From assembly GCF_029360705.1 (NCBI RefSeq), contig NZ_JARKMX010000008.1, positions 2,658,202 to 2,722,201 of the forward strand: 64,000 nt of DNA, read 5' to 3'. Source of the stretch: Paraflavitalea pollutisoli. GTDB lineage: Bacteria > Bacteroidota > Bacteroidia > Chitinophagales > Chitinophagaceae. The stretch's first letter is position 1. The number at the start of each line of letters is the position of its first letter. The translations under genes and the position numbers were made by a program. The notes below the pieces were generated by a model. The model saw only the letters and a list, made by a program, of their open reading frames with translations, had not been told where the DNA came from and ran no database searches. Shown here piece after piece: positions 43,846 to 52,001 of the stretch.

Positions 43846-44214
43846 ATGAAAAAGGAACAAGGACAGGACACGATTAAGGAATTGATGGGCTATTTGTTGC
43901 CCGAGGGTACATTAGATTATTTTGATCTGATTCATATAGTAAAAGACAAAGTAGGGTTAGTGCTTTTTTTAGAAGAGAAGAATCTTCCTCCCACTGAGTA
44001 TTCCAAGCAAACGCTTCACTCCAAAGGTTTTTTCCCTGAAGTAAGAATTCAAGATTTTCCTATCCGACAACACAAGGTTGAATTGAGCATCAGGCGTCGT
44101 CGCTGGGAGGTGCAGCCTACCGGAGAAATCGTATCACGCAACTGGGACCTTGTAATGCAAGGAGCACGACTCACCAAAGAGTTCGCGCATTTTTTAAAAG
44201 GAGCACTTGGATAA
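43846..44214 (+). CDS. ISAon1-type transposase N-terminal protein (orfA)
   Basis: The 122-residue product starts MKKEQGQDTIKELMGYLLPE and contains the FFPEVRIQDFPIRQHKVEL and SIRRRRWEVQP stretches seen in the small first protein of ISAon1-type elements. It is presumed to help recognise the terminal repeats. It overlaps orfB by eight bases in another frame. The start at 43846 is the first ATG after the left inverted repeat. Confidence 0.85.
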   Translation: MKKEQGQDTIKELMGYLLPEGTLDYFDLIHIVKDKVGLVLFLEEKNLPPTEYSKQTLHSKGFFPEVRIQDFPIRQHKVELSIRRRRWEVQPTGEIVSRNWDLVMQGARLTKEFAHFLKGALG

Positions 44215-45190
44215 TCATCCCATCAGCTGCCATCAACTCGGACGTTTCTTTCACCTGGATGGCAAACAATTTCAACAACAGTATAAGCACCACATCAGCG
44301 ATTATAAAGACTGGGACCAACGTGAGCATGCCGACCAGTGGATGCTTTTCAAGAAGAATGTGGGAACTCATCTAAGCATTGATGAAACCGCACTTTCCAA
44401 AGACGAACTCTATACCATCATTACGAATAAAGCCGCCAAAGGGCTCAAGGGAGCTATTGTAGCTATTGTCAAGGGTACGCAGGCCGAAACAGTCATCAAA
44501 GCATTACTCAGGCTGCCAAAGCGCCTCAGAAATCAGGTACAGGAAGTAACTCTTGATATGGCGGCCAGCATGAACCTGATCGTAAAACGTTGTTTCCCGA
44601 ATGCCAGACGCGTTATAGATCGCTTCCATGTTCAGCAACTGGCTAGTGAAGCCGTACAGGAAATCCGCATCAAATATCGTTGGGAGGAGTTAGACAGGGA
44701 AAACGCACAAATAGCCCTGGCAAAAAAACAAGAACAACCCTTCGAACCTCAACCTCTATCAAATGGAGACTCTCCCAAGCAACTGTTAGCCCGTAGCAGA
44801 TACCTGCTGTTTAAGAATCCTTCGACATGGACTGACTCACAAAAACAAAGGGCACAACTGATGTTCGACAGATACCCGTTACTTAAAAAAGCCTATGACT
44901 TATCTATGAAACTAGGTGATATCTTCCGCCATTGCACCTGCAAAGAGCAGGCTTTTAAACGACTCGCGCTGTGGTACAACCAGGTCGAGGATGCAGGAAT
45001 TGACTCATTCAGAACTGTCTCAAAATCAATCGAAACACACTATATCGCAATACTGGATTACTTTAATAACAGGAGTACAAACGCATCGGCGGAGTCATTT
45101 AACGCCAAAATAAAAGCCTTCAGAGCTTCCGCCAGAGGCGTCAGGGATATCAAGTTTTTTATGTTCAGGCTAGCCAAAATCTACGCCTGA
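44207..45190 (+). CDS. ISL3-type DDE transposase (orfB)
   Basis: The 327-residue protein carries the DDE catalytic triad: Asp59 (LSIDETALSKDELY), Asp117 (EVTLDMAASMNLIV) and Glu296 (NASAESFNAKIKAF). The HVQQL segment typical of ISL3 transposases is also present. It appears to start at a TTG (44207) with AAAAGGAG three bases ahead, inside the last codons of orfA, so it is probably made by reinitiation. Upstream its frame is closed by TAA at 44195, which limits any frameshift fusion to the short overlap. It catalyses excision and insertion. Confidence 0.9.
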   Translation: MDNHPISCHQLGRFFHLDGKQFQQQYKHHISDYKDWDQREHADQWMLFKKNVGTHLSIDETALSKDELYTIITNKAAKGLKGAIVAIVKGTQAETVIKALLRLPKRLRNQVQEVTLDMAASMNLIVKRCFPNARRVIDRFHVQQLASEAVQEIRIKYRWEELDRENAQIALAKKQEQPFEPQPLSNGDSPKQLLARSRYLLFKNPSTWTDSQKQRAQLMFDRYPLLKKAYDLSMKLGDIFRHCTCKEQAFKRLALWYNQVEDAGIDSFRTVSKSIETHYIAILDYFNNRSTNASAESFNAKIKAFRASARGVRDIKFFMFRLAKIYA

Positions 45191-45192
45191 GA

Positions 45193-45214
45193 CCCCAACT
45201 TTTTGACTTGATCC
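45193..45214 (-). repeat. Right terminal inverted repeat of the insertion sequence
   Basis: The minus strand begins GGATCAAGTC and ends AAGTTGGGG, matching the left end (43792-43813) at 19 of 22 positions. Confidence 0.9.
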
Positions 45215-45222
45215 TTTTTGAC
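45215..45222 (+). repeat. Right copy of the 8-bp target-site duplication
   Basis: TTTTTGAC adjoining the right terminal repeat, identical to 43784-43791. Confidence 0.9.
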
Positions 45223-46282
45223 GGGCGCGATCAAACAGGCGGAGGTAATTGCCTTTCCTAATCTTTTCGCTTGATACTGCATCCAGCTCCTTCCAAAGCT
45301 CATGATAGGTCTCATATAGTGCCCGATAAAATACCTGGTCAGGTGGCGATACCGCGTCCGTGCCAAAGAGAAACCTGTCAGGAAATTTTTTCATCAGATC
45401 GGCGCTGGCCACCAGGCTCGAAGGAGACGCCACGATGTACTTGGCCACTTCATCCCAGGAAATATCAAAGTATACATGTGCGAATGCCGGATCTTTGAGC
45501 ATATCATGAACGACTTCAATATGAGAGCTGGCAGGTTGATTGGGATACTGCCTGTTGCCAACCGGACGAACGACGCGGCCCAGGCCGATATGGGCCCAGA
45601 TAATGGTGGTTTCAGGATGTCGCTTGAGCAATGATTTCATTTCGGCAAGATATACGGGCTGCTGTTTACCGCTGGCCATCGGCATATCCATATCATTGTG
45701 CAATATCACAATGAGGCCCACCTTACCGGCAAAGTCCAGTATACTATCCAAAGCAGGATTGGAGAGACTGGCCACTTCGCCAGACACTTTAGACGAAACA
45801 AACTCGCGGTGCACCGAAAACTCTCCCACCCCTGTAAAGACACCCGGGAACGTGCGCAGCACCCGTTCTATGTGCCGAACCGCATACATATCTGTTGGAT
45901 TGAAACCGCTGATCATGGGATCAAAACGCTGCTGCTGGGCTTCGTCGAGCGCTTTGTATTGCATGGCAATGTACGCATCGGTAAATGAATACTAATACAA
46001 GGGCGCATCTGTTTCGAGGTAATACGTCGGTGCCAACCGCCCCGAGTTCTGGAAAGACCATTGCTGCTGCAGGGGAATACCAAACAAGGTGGACCGTCCT
46101 ACTTCATTTCCCATGATCTTCAAAAACTGCTGGAGGCTTATTCCTTCCTGGATATAGTTGGTAAGGTGAAAATGGCTGTCGTTGAAGAGCGCGCTGTCGC
46201 TGTTACTGGTTTGCTGGCTGTACGCCTGCCGCATTCCTGCTAACAGGCTCAGCACCAGCAATAATTGCTTAAGGCGATTCAT
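45215..46282 (-). pseudogene. Exported amidohydrolase gene with a nonsense codon, truncated by the insertion sequence
   Basis: Residues from 46282 start with a signal peptide (MNRLKQLLLVLSLLAGMRQA) and then LFNDSHFHLTNY, with the His-x-His metal motif. The frame meets TAG at 45992-45994 after DAPLY and then continues YSFTDAYIAMQYKALDEA without a shift. The rest has GVGEFSVHREFV, VILHNDMDMP, IIWAHIGLGR and FLFGTDAVSPPDQVF, the remaining amidohydrolase landmarks. Near the C-terminus the element replaces the native end (VRAWEKANLPADR) with about 14 foreign residues. With two lesions the gene is probably dead, although a protein started at Met 45964 could still be made. Confidence 0.88.
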
Positions 46283-46640
46283 GGTAATTAATGTTGATTT
46301 ATGATATAATAACGACGATGACCGGCAGCGATTGACCACGGTTCATGCACGGTAGTGCCAGGCAGCATATGCGTTCATACAGGAAGACACTTCCCGATCG
46401 GGCAGGTAGCCATGTGACGTAATAAATAAGCTATACAGGCAGGTATACCATTGACAGGCCTTCGCCCTGCCCACATCACTTCCCCATTGCCGGTACTGCG
46501 TGCTAATAAAACCCCTGAGTCCTGCTCACAAAAAAAGCCTCGCCACGGTTGCGGCAAGGCCTTTTATTTGGACTTACATGAAAACAAGTAAAATCATTAC
46601 ACTATCAGGAAGGACTGAACCTAACCGTTCATTCGACTAA
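46283..46640. other. 358-bp intergenic stretch
   Basis: It holds no credible gene. It contains the terminator at 46530-46560 that ends the coiled-coil protein gene and, nearer 46283, presumably the promoter of the amidohydrolase pseudogene, which could not be identified. Confidence 0.4.
46530..46560 (-). terminator. Intrinsic terminator after the exported coiled-coil gene
   Basis: On the minus strand GCCTTGCC pairs with GGCGAGGC (one wobble) and is followed by a run of seven T. Confidence 0.8.
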
Positions 46641-47282
46641 CTACAGTTTTGTTTGTTTGGTCTTGGCGTTGTCCAGGGCAAGTTTCTTTCCATCAATCAA
46701 ATCCTTTTTCAAAACCAGGGCATTTTGAATATCCAACAGCCTCGTATCGATAGCAGACCTTTTCTTTTGCAGATCAGCCTGTTCATTGACCAATTGCTGG
46801 TAACTGTCTTCTTCTTTACGAATATCGTCCACCTGTTTGGTAATGTCAATACTACCCGAGTGCTTGTTAGCATCGCCTATGAAGGATTGTAAGAATGCCT
46901 TAACATGACCATTGAGACCGCTGTCTGACTGACTATTTGTAAAGTTGTTGTACCCCCTGGAAACAGCCATGTATACCACACTGGTGTTATTGGGACCTGG
47001 TACCACCTTGGTGTAGATATCCACCTTTTCCTGACTAATCTCCGATAGCACCACTCCTTTATATCGTGCGACATTTCCAGACATCCTTTCCTGCAGGCCC
47101 GACTGTTTCAGTCGTAACCGCAATGCTTCTCTTGTTTCTTTCTCGGGCTGATCAACAGGCATCATGACTGCATGCCTGTTTTCTTTATCAATCATTACGG
47201 ACGTTTCGGTGGTCTGTGCTTTGCCCGACAGGGCCGAAAAACCGGCAACTGCTAATAGCAGTGCTATTTGTATTTGTTTCAT
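46641..47282 (-). CDS. Exported hypothetical protein with C-terminal coiled coil
   Basis: The 213-residue product has a signal peptide (MKQIQIALLLAVAGFSALSG, cleaved near GKA). A domain of about 110 residues follows, with RYKGVVLSEISQEKVDIYTK and VVYMAVSRGYNNF, then a long charged helix likely to form a coiled coil (about 150-210, DDIRKEEDSYQQLVNEQADL and LQKKRSAIDTRLLDIQ). No family was recognised. It is probably periplasmic. The next gene upstream, 30 bases away on the same strand, also codes for a small exported protein, so they may be an operon. Confidence 0.7.
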   Translation of the reverse strand: MKQIQIALLLAVAGFSALSGKAQTTETSVMIDKENRHAVMMPVDQPEKETREALRLRLKQSGLQERMSGNVARYKGVVLSEISQEKVDIYTKVVPGPNNTSVVYMAVSRGYNNFTNSQSDSGLNGHVKAFLQSFIGDANKHSGSIDITKQVDDIRKEEDSYQQLVNEQADLQKKRSAIDTRLLDIQNALVLKKDLIDGKKLALDNAKTKQTKL

Positions 47283-47310
47283 TGTAGAATTTGGTGATTA
47301 CGCAACCAGT

Positions 47311-47613
47311 TTAATTTTGTTTAGGCTTGAGTTTGTCTTTGGTAACATAAACGTTGTGTCCTTGTTTATCGACCCAATAATATTTTGAATGCCGATCTAT
47401 ATAGATCTTCTGACCATCGGGTCCTACCTTGTCCTTATAGACCTTATCGACAACAGCAGCTTTCCCTTTTACAGCCACCTCAGCGGTTTTATCGCCGGCC
47501 TTTTCAACAATATTCTTACGATCCGTCGTATCTGCTTTTGATTTAGTTTGTGCATTTGCCGAGCAAACTACCGCAACTATCAAAAATGCAGCAATACCAA
47601 TTATCTTTTTCAT
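47311..47613 (-). CDS. Small exported protein with repeat-like C-terminal strand motif
   Basis: The 100-residue product has a signal peptide (MKKIIGIAAFLIVAVVCSANA), a lysine/alanine-rich region and then the compact GPDGQKIYIDRHSKYYWVD followed by KQGHNVYVTKDKLKPK. This end resembles short beta-hairpin adaptor motifs found in small exported Bacteroidota proteins. Function is unknown. It precedes the coiled-coil protein gene on the same strand and is probably cotranscribed with it. Confidence 0.7.
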   Translation of the reverse strand: MKKIIGIAAFLIVAVVCSANAQTKSKADTTDRKNIVEKAGDKTAEVAVKGKAAVVDKVYKDKVGPDGQKIYIDRHSKYYWVDKQGHNVYVTKDKLKPKQN

Positions 47614-47969
47614 ACTTACAATTTTTCTACCAGTAAAGATCCACCCATTTAACCAGATAACTGTTATACAATGAACCTAATAAATTGTAACATTCACATA
47701 TCCCGTCGACCAACATCGACTTCCACATTATACCACCCTACTGATCCACCAATAAGCACCCAGCCGCCCCATCTTGCCGACCTATTGGATGTAAGTGAGA
47801 ATTATATAAAAGCAAATCAGGGTTCCATAACAACTACCAATAACATGACTGGTACCTTTAGTTCGGTTTTTCATAGGATATTGGATTAAAAAACAGGGCT
47901 GGATCTTTATCCGGGCCCTTTCCTTTCTTTCAGATCTATCTTTACAAGAGTTGGCCTAATTGTTATACT
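47614..47969. other. 356-bp intergenic stretch between divergent genes
   Basis: An open frame at 47671-47889 exists but has low-complexity composition (Thr/Ser/Pro) and no start or family support. A weak hairpin (GGGCTGGAT with ATCCGGGCCC, about 47895-47925) is present. No promoter of the TAnnTTTG type was found. Confidence 0.35.
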
Positions 47970-48335
47970 ATGGATAATACAAGAGGAGACAAGACGCCTG
48001 GGAACGATGAGCTGGAACGATCAAAAGTGCATATTATCGTTGAGATCCTCGAATACGTGCCCCATTCGGTGGTTATAAAAACCATCATCAAAAAAACAAC
48101 CGGCAATGTCAGCATAATGTCTTTTGACAATGGCGAGGGGTTGGTGGAGAAATCGACTCCCTTCGACACCTTCGTTCAGATCGTGGAGGGGCGAGCGGTG
48201 ATCGTGATCGAAAAACAACCGAATAACTTAAGTACCGGCCAGGGGATCATCATTCCTGCACACGCATCGCATTATATTACACCCAATGAGCGGTTCAAAA
48301 TGATACTGACCACTATAAAAAGCGGCTACGAATAA
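47970..48335 (+). CDS. Cupin-fold protein
   Basis: The 121-residue protein is a single cupin barrel with the weak motifs VQIVEGRAVIVIE, GQGIIIPAHASHYITPNE and FKMILTTIKSGY. The histidine-rich first cupin motif is not preserved (TFVQIVEGRA), while the second keeps one His (AHASHY), so metal binding is uncertain. Small lone cupins are common in Bacteroidota stress islands. It ends with a weak hairpin before the next gene. Confidence 0.75.
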   Translation: MDNTRGDKTPGNDELERSKVHIIVEILEYVPHSVVIKTIIKKTTGNVSIMSFDNGEGLVEKSTPFDTFVQIVEGRAVIVIEKQPNNLSTGQGIIIPAHASHYITPNERFKMILTTIKSGYE

Positions 48336-48454
48336 AGCCAAACGATCACATCACTTCAAACAACCGCCATTACTATCTGCTATGACCATTGAACAACTGC
48401 TGCTGCGAAAAACAGCGCAGTTGTTATTCTTTTTAATACCTAAATAACACGACC

Positions 48455-48868
48455 GTGATAAATATAGAACAATTCCGAATCGGCAATTATGTGATGGTAG
48501 ATGATAAGCTGCGTAAGATCTGCAGTCTCAATCACTATGCTAACGGCGAGGAAAAATTAATTGGATTTGAAATAGACAATGATGTCGAATTTGAGCATCC
48601 ATCATCGGGCAGATTGGACAATGTAAAGATAAATGACCAACTGCTAATAAGTCTCGGCTTCACTTTTCACCCTCATTTCAAGCTATGGCAGCATAAGCGA
48701 CCCGATCGTACCTATTCGATCGAATTGGACAATGACTATTTCCCCCTGGATTTTGCCCATCAACCTATTGTACAACATATGAAACATCTGCACGACTTAC
48801 AAAACCTTTTCTTCAGCATACAGGGCGAAGAACTGGCGTTTATTGTACCGCAACCATCACTTCCGTAA
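48455..48868 (+). CDS. Hypothetical protein (137 aa) of the Bacteroidota short 'GNYV' type
   Basis: The product starts MINIEQFRIGNYVMVDDKLR from a GTG at 48455. The beginning, a strand with GNxV followed by an acidic loop, recurs in many short Bacteroidota proteins of unknown function, often near phage or accessory genes. It is soluble and beta-rich, with LISLGFTFHPHFKLWQH in the middle. No closer assignment is possible. It lies in the AT-rich accessory region. Confidence 0.65.
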   Translation: MINIEQFRIGNYVMVDDKLRKICSLNHYANGEEKLIGFEIDNDVEFEHPSSGRLDNVKINDQLLISLGFTFHPHFKLWQHKRPDRTYSIELDNDYFPLDFAHQPIVQHMKHLHDLQNLFFSIQGEELAFIVPQPSLP

Positions 48869-48883
48869 CAATGCCCCATTCGA

Positions 48884-49960
48884 TCAGGACGCACCCGGCT
48901 TACCCAACCGCTTCATCAGGCGAATATGAGAATAAATAGCCTGCCGCATGGTAGGATAATAATGATAGGGGATGCCAAACAACTCGCATTGTTGCCGTAC
49001 GATCTTACTGAGTGCAGGATAATGTATATGGCTGATCTGGGGAAAAAGGTGATGCTCAACCTGGAAATTCAGTCCCCCCACCAGCCAGCTTATCACCTTG
49101 TTCCTCGGAGCAAAGTCGGCTGTCGTATTCACTTCATGAATGGCCCACTCAGAGGCGATCAGTTTATTATCCTCCGCCATGAATTCAAAACTCGTTTTTT
49201 CTACTACATGCGCCAATTGAAAAACGATGGACAAGGCTAGTCCCATGACTACATGTATGATCAGGAAACCAACCAACCATGATTGCCACCCGATAAAATA
49301 AACAGGCACACCTACATAAAAGAAGAGGTACAACAATTTGCTGGTCCAAAATACGATATGCTCACGGGTATTGATGCTATTGATTGGTGTGCGATGTATC
49401 TTCCTGGTGAAATACTTGATAAAGTCGTTGCCCCACATCCAGGCAAGTGTACTAATGGCGTACAGCAAGTACATATAGATAAATTGGAACCGGTGAACGG
49501 GCTTCCACTGCTGGCTTTTGCACACCCTCAGTAAAAAACTATTGGCCAGGTCATCATCCACACCATCTATATTGGTATATGTGTGGTGTATAATGTTGTG
49601 CTTGATCTTCCAGATAAAGGCATTGCTACCTAAAACGTTCATGCTGAGCCCCATGATGTCATTCACCCATCTTTTGCGGGAATAGCTGCCATGACAGGCA
49701 TCGTGCATTACATTGAACGCTATACACACCAGCGACATTCCCAGCAAGGCCGACGACAGGATACCGGCCCACCATGGATAAGCGCCCCACAGCAGGAAGC
49801 TATACAATGCCAGGGCAACCGGCACCAGGATGATCGCCTTCATATATAACTTCCAGTTGCCAGTCTTTCGTAGTTGGTTACGCTCAAAATAGTCATCCAC
49901 CGACTTTTTAACTGCCTGAAAGAATTGACGATTGCTATTATTAAATGTAACTCTGGCCAT
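48884..49960 (-). CDS. Membrane fatty acid desaturase
   Basis: The 358-residue integral membrane enzyme has the three histidine boxes of acyl-lipid/CoA desaturases: HDACHGS near residue 86, HNIIHHTYTN with two adjacent His, and the C-terminal QVEHHLFP. Four or more hydrophobic segments lie between them. The last box with QxxHH is typical of front-end (delta-5/6-type) desaturases, though no cytochrome b5 domain is fused. It introduces double bases into membrane lipid chains. The start at 49960 matches the family. The next gene upstream on the same strand is a short AraC regulator. Confidence 0.9.
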   Translation of the reverse strand: MARVTFNNSNRQFFQAVKKSVDDYFERNQLRKTGNWKLYMKAIILVPVALALYSFLLWGAYPWWAGILSSALLGMSLVCIAFNVMHDACHGSYSRKRWVNDIMGLSMNVLGSNAFIWKIKHNIIHHTYTNIDGVDDDLANSFLLRVCKSQQWKPVHRFQFIYMYLLYAISTLAWMWGNDFIKYFTRKIHRTPINSINTREHIVFWTSKLLYLFFYVGVPVYFIGWQSWLVGFLIIHVVMGLALSIVFQLAHVVEKTSFEFMAEDNKLIASEWAIHEVNTTADFAPRNKVISWLVGGLNFQVEHHLFPQISHIHYPALSKIVRQQCELFGIPYHYYPTMRQAIYSHIRLMKRLGKPGAS

Positions 49961-50079
49961 AAACCTTTCGATTGAACAATACATAAAATGATTCAACCTA
50001 AAGTTGGCAAATCTTGCCGATGCCAGGCTTATAACATTCCGGGATTATATCACAAAATTCACACTTTGACGGGGAAAAC

Positions 50080-50640
50080 CTACAGATCATCAAGCATTGT
50101 ACGCCGATTGTTCTTGATCTGTTTAAAGTGGGAGGGGGTAAGACCCGTTACTTTTTTAAACTGGGCCGATAGGTGGGAAACACTGCTGTAATGCATCTTA
50201 AAAGCTATTTCCGACAGGGTTAATTCATCGTAAACCAGCAGCTCCTTGACCCGCTCGATCTTATGAGAAATAATGAATTGCTCGATCGTTACCCCTTGCA
50301 CCTCTGAAAAAATGTTGGCCAGGTAGGTATAATCGTAGTTCAGCTTCTTACTCAGAAAATCAGAAAACCTCACCCTCAGTGGCTCTTCGGAATAATGGAC
50401 CAACTCGATGATCACCTGTTTGATCTTCTGTATTAAAATGCTTTTCTTATCATCCATGAGCTCTAAACCTGAACGTAATAAAGCTACCTGGATAAGTACC
50501 CGTTGTTCCGGGGTAATTTCTTCCTCAATCTGTACTTCGCCCAGTTCTACGATGATGCAATGAAACCCCAGCTTGGATAGTTCATCCGTCACAACCATTT
50601 TGCAGCGGATACATACCATATTTTTGATGAAAAGTTTCAA
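50080..50640 (-). CDS. Short AraC-type regulator with an N-terminal Cys-x-x-Cys domain
   Basis: The 186-residue protein has a C-terminal AraC HTH (about 85-180; YDYTYLANIFSEVQGVTIEQ, ELTLSEIAFKMHYSSVSHLS, FKKVTGLTPSHFKQIK). A short N-terminal domain begins KLFIKNMVCIRCKMVVTDEL, where a CxxC pair resembles heavy-metal-associated (HMA) folds and may bind a metal. The start is probably TTG at 50640, which begins just before this domain as in related proteins. It lies 120 bases upstream of the desaturase gene on the same strand and may control it. Confidence 0.75.
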   Translation of the reverse strand: MKLFIKNMVCIRCKMVVTDELSKLGFHCIIVELGEVQIEEEITPEQRVLIQVALLRSGLELMDDKKSILIQKIKQVIIELVHYSEEPLRVRFSDFLSKKLNYDYTYLANIFSEVQGVTIEQFIISHKIERVKELLVYDELTLSEIAFKMHYSSVSHLSAQFKKVTGLTPSHFKQIKNNRRTMLDDL

Positions 50641-51129
50641 AAGCTTCCCTATTTGTGAAGGTATGCCAGTCGATATTGATGGAACTGATCGCCCGGCAGC
50701 TCCCTCTAAACCAGCACACTGGCTGACCGTAAAGTTAATTAATCCGATTGTCCTTGACAGAATTACCTTACGCAAAAGGGAGGCCCGACCGGCTAATCCC
50801 ATCTGTTTCGGGGCAGAAGGTAATCATGCTACCTGACAACCCATGGACAGATAGCTCCCCATAAAACAGATTCCGGCTAAAGCCTTCGTGCCAGGCAACC
50901 GGCAGCTATTTTACGTATATACATAGTAGACAACCTATCATCTCCCAATAGTTATACTGGCTCGCGGGGCGTAAGGTACCCTATAACCGGAAGCTACTAA
51001 GCAGGCTCGGGAATTGTGACGTCTACCATACAACAATAACAAATTCATGTTTTATCATATCAAAGAATTACGGTTCACCAGCAACTGGAAGGAAGAACGC
51101 GGAATACATTTTTATATAATCAATCAATT
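50641..51129. other. 489-bp intergenic region, including the ferritin-like gene leader
   Basis: The frame of the AraC gene stays open to about 50802 but reads without family support. Nothing else could be recognised. An AT-rich stretch (51000-51129) should contain the promoter of the ferritin-like gene. Confidence 0.35.
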
Positions 51130-51780
51130 ATGGCAAATACAAAATCTAAAACCGGTGCTGATCAAAAACTACCAGCATCCAATGGTTCAAAAAAATCACC
51201 CAACCTGGCCGAATCCGTTAAACCTGTTTTAGACGGAGAAGACCAACCCGGTTCGATGGGTAGCGGGAAAGGAAACACACAGCTGGCCACCTTCTTTGAA
51301 GACGCTGTTAAGGACATCTACTGGGCTGAAAAAGCCCTGACGAAAGCGCTCCCCAAACTTAAAAAGGCCGCCACCACCGAAGAGCTACGGTCAGCTATCG
51401 ATATACATATGGGGCAAACCCAGGAACATGTCAATCGACTGGAGCAGGTTTTTCAACTCCTGGGCAAAAAAGCACAGGCTAAGAAATGCGATGCCATGGA
51501 AGGCTTGATTAAGGAGGGAGAAGCTGTATTGGAAAATACCGAAGAGGGCAGCATGACCAGAGATGCGGCGATCATCGTTGCCTCTCAAAAAGTGGAGCAT
51601 TACGAGATCGCTACCTATGGCAGCCTTGCCAGGTTGGCCTACACGATGGGACAAGAAGAGATCGCAGACATCCTGGAAACTACCCTCGAAGAAGAAAAAG
51701 AAACGGACGAGGGTCTGACGGATATTGCGGAAAACAACATTAACTGGGAAGCCGAGCAGGAAGCGGGTAAAAACGAATAG
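51130..51780 (+). CDS. YciE/YciF-like ferritin-fold protein (DUF892)
   Basis: The 216-residue protein has a low-complexity, Ser/Lys-rich start (about 1-50) and a four-helix ferritin-like domain. Its motifs are QLATFFEDAVKDIYWAEKAL, DIHMGQTQEHVNRLEQVFQL, IIVASQKVEHYEIATYGSLA and LEETLEEEKETDEGL-type endings, with Glu and His residues placed for a di-iron site. DUF892/YciF proteins are induced by stress in enterobacteria and bind iron. It is followed by an intrinsic terminator. The first ATG is used; the N-terminal tail is poorly conserved. Confidence 0.88.
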   Translation: MANTKSKTGADQKLPASNGSKKSPNLAESVKPVLDGEDQPGSMGSGKGNTQLATFFEDAVKDIYWAEKALTKALPKLKKAATTEELRSAIDIHMGQTQEHVNRLEQVFQLLGKKAQAKKCDAMEGLIKEGEAVLENTEEGSMTRDAAIIVASQKVEHYEIATYGSLARLAYTMGQEEIADILETTLEEEKETDEGLTDIAENNINWEAEQEAGKNE

Positions 51781-51813
51781 TTCCCGATACGGGGAGATGT
51801 GCACCAATCGCAG

Positions 51814-51835
51814 GGCCGGGTTCTCCCGGCCTTTT
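51814..51835 (+). terminator. Intrinsic terminator after the ferritin-like gene
   Basis: GGCCGGG, TTCT loop, CCCGGCC then TTTT, starting 34 bases past the stop. Confidence 0.85.
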
Positions 51836-52001
51836 GCATGTCTATAAGTCCTATTATCAGTACGAGGTAATTATTCCCCGTAATATAACGATCCTGATTA
51901 TCCTCACATGCGCTGAATTCAGCCAAAACAGCGCTGGCACAATTTTGCTGCATGATTCAATATCCTTCCCTATAATATTTTCAATTAATACTTTCACGGT
52001 T

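Larger units (their letters stand above)
43792..45214 (+). mobile_element. Insertion sequence of the ISL3/ISAon1-like group
   Basis: The element is 1,423 bp long. Its 22-bp terminal inverted repeats (43792-43813 and 45193-45214) match at 19 positions; the outer six bases GGATCA and the inner eleven are identical. It is flanked by exact 8-bp duplications (TTTTTGAC), the length known for ISL3-family elements. It carries two overlapping genes, orfA (43846-44214) and the DDE transposase orfB (44207-45190). It sits in the C-terminal codons of an amidohydrolase gene. The intact repeats and duplication point to a recent insertion. Confidence 0.93.

Noticed and set aside
47671-47889. 72-codon frame rich in Thr, Ser and Pro
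   Set aside because: Low complexity, no start context, no homologous pattern.
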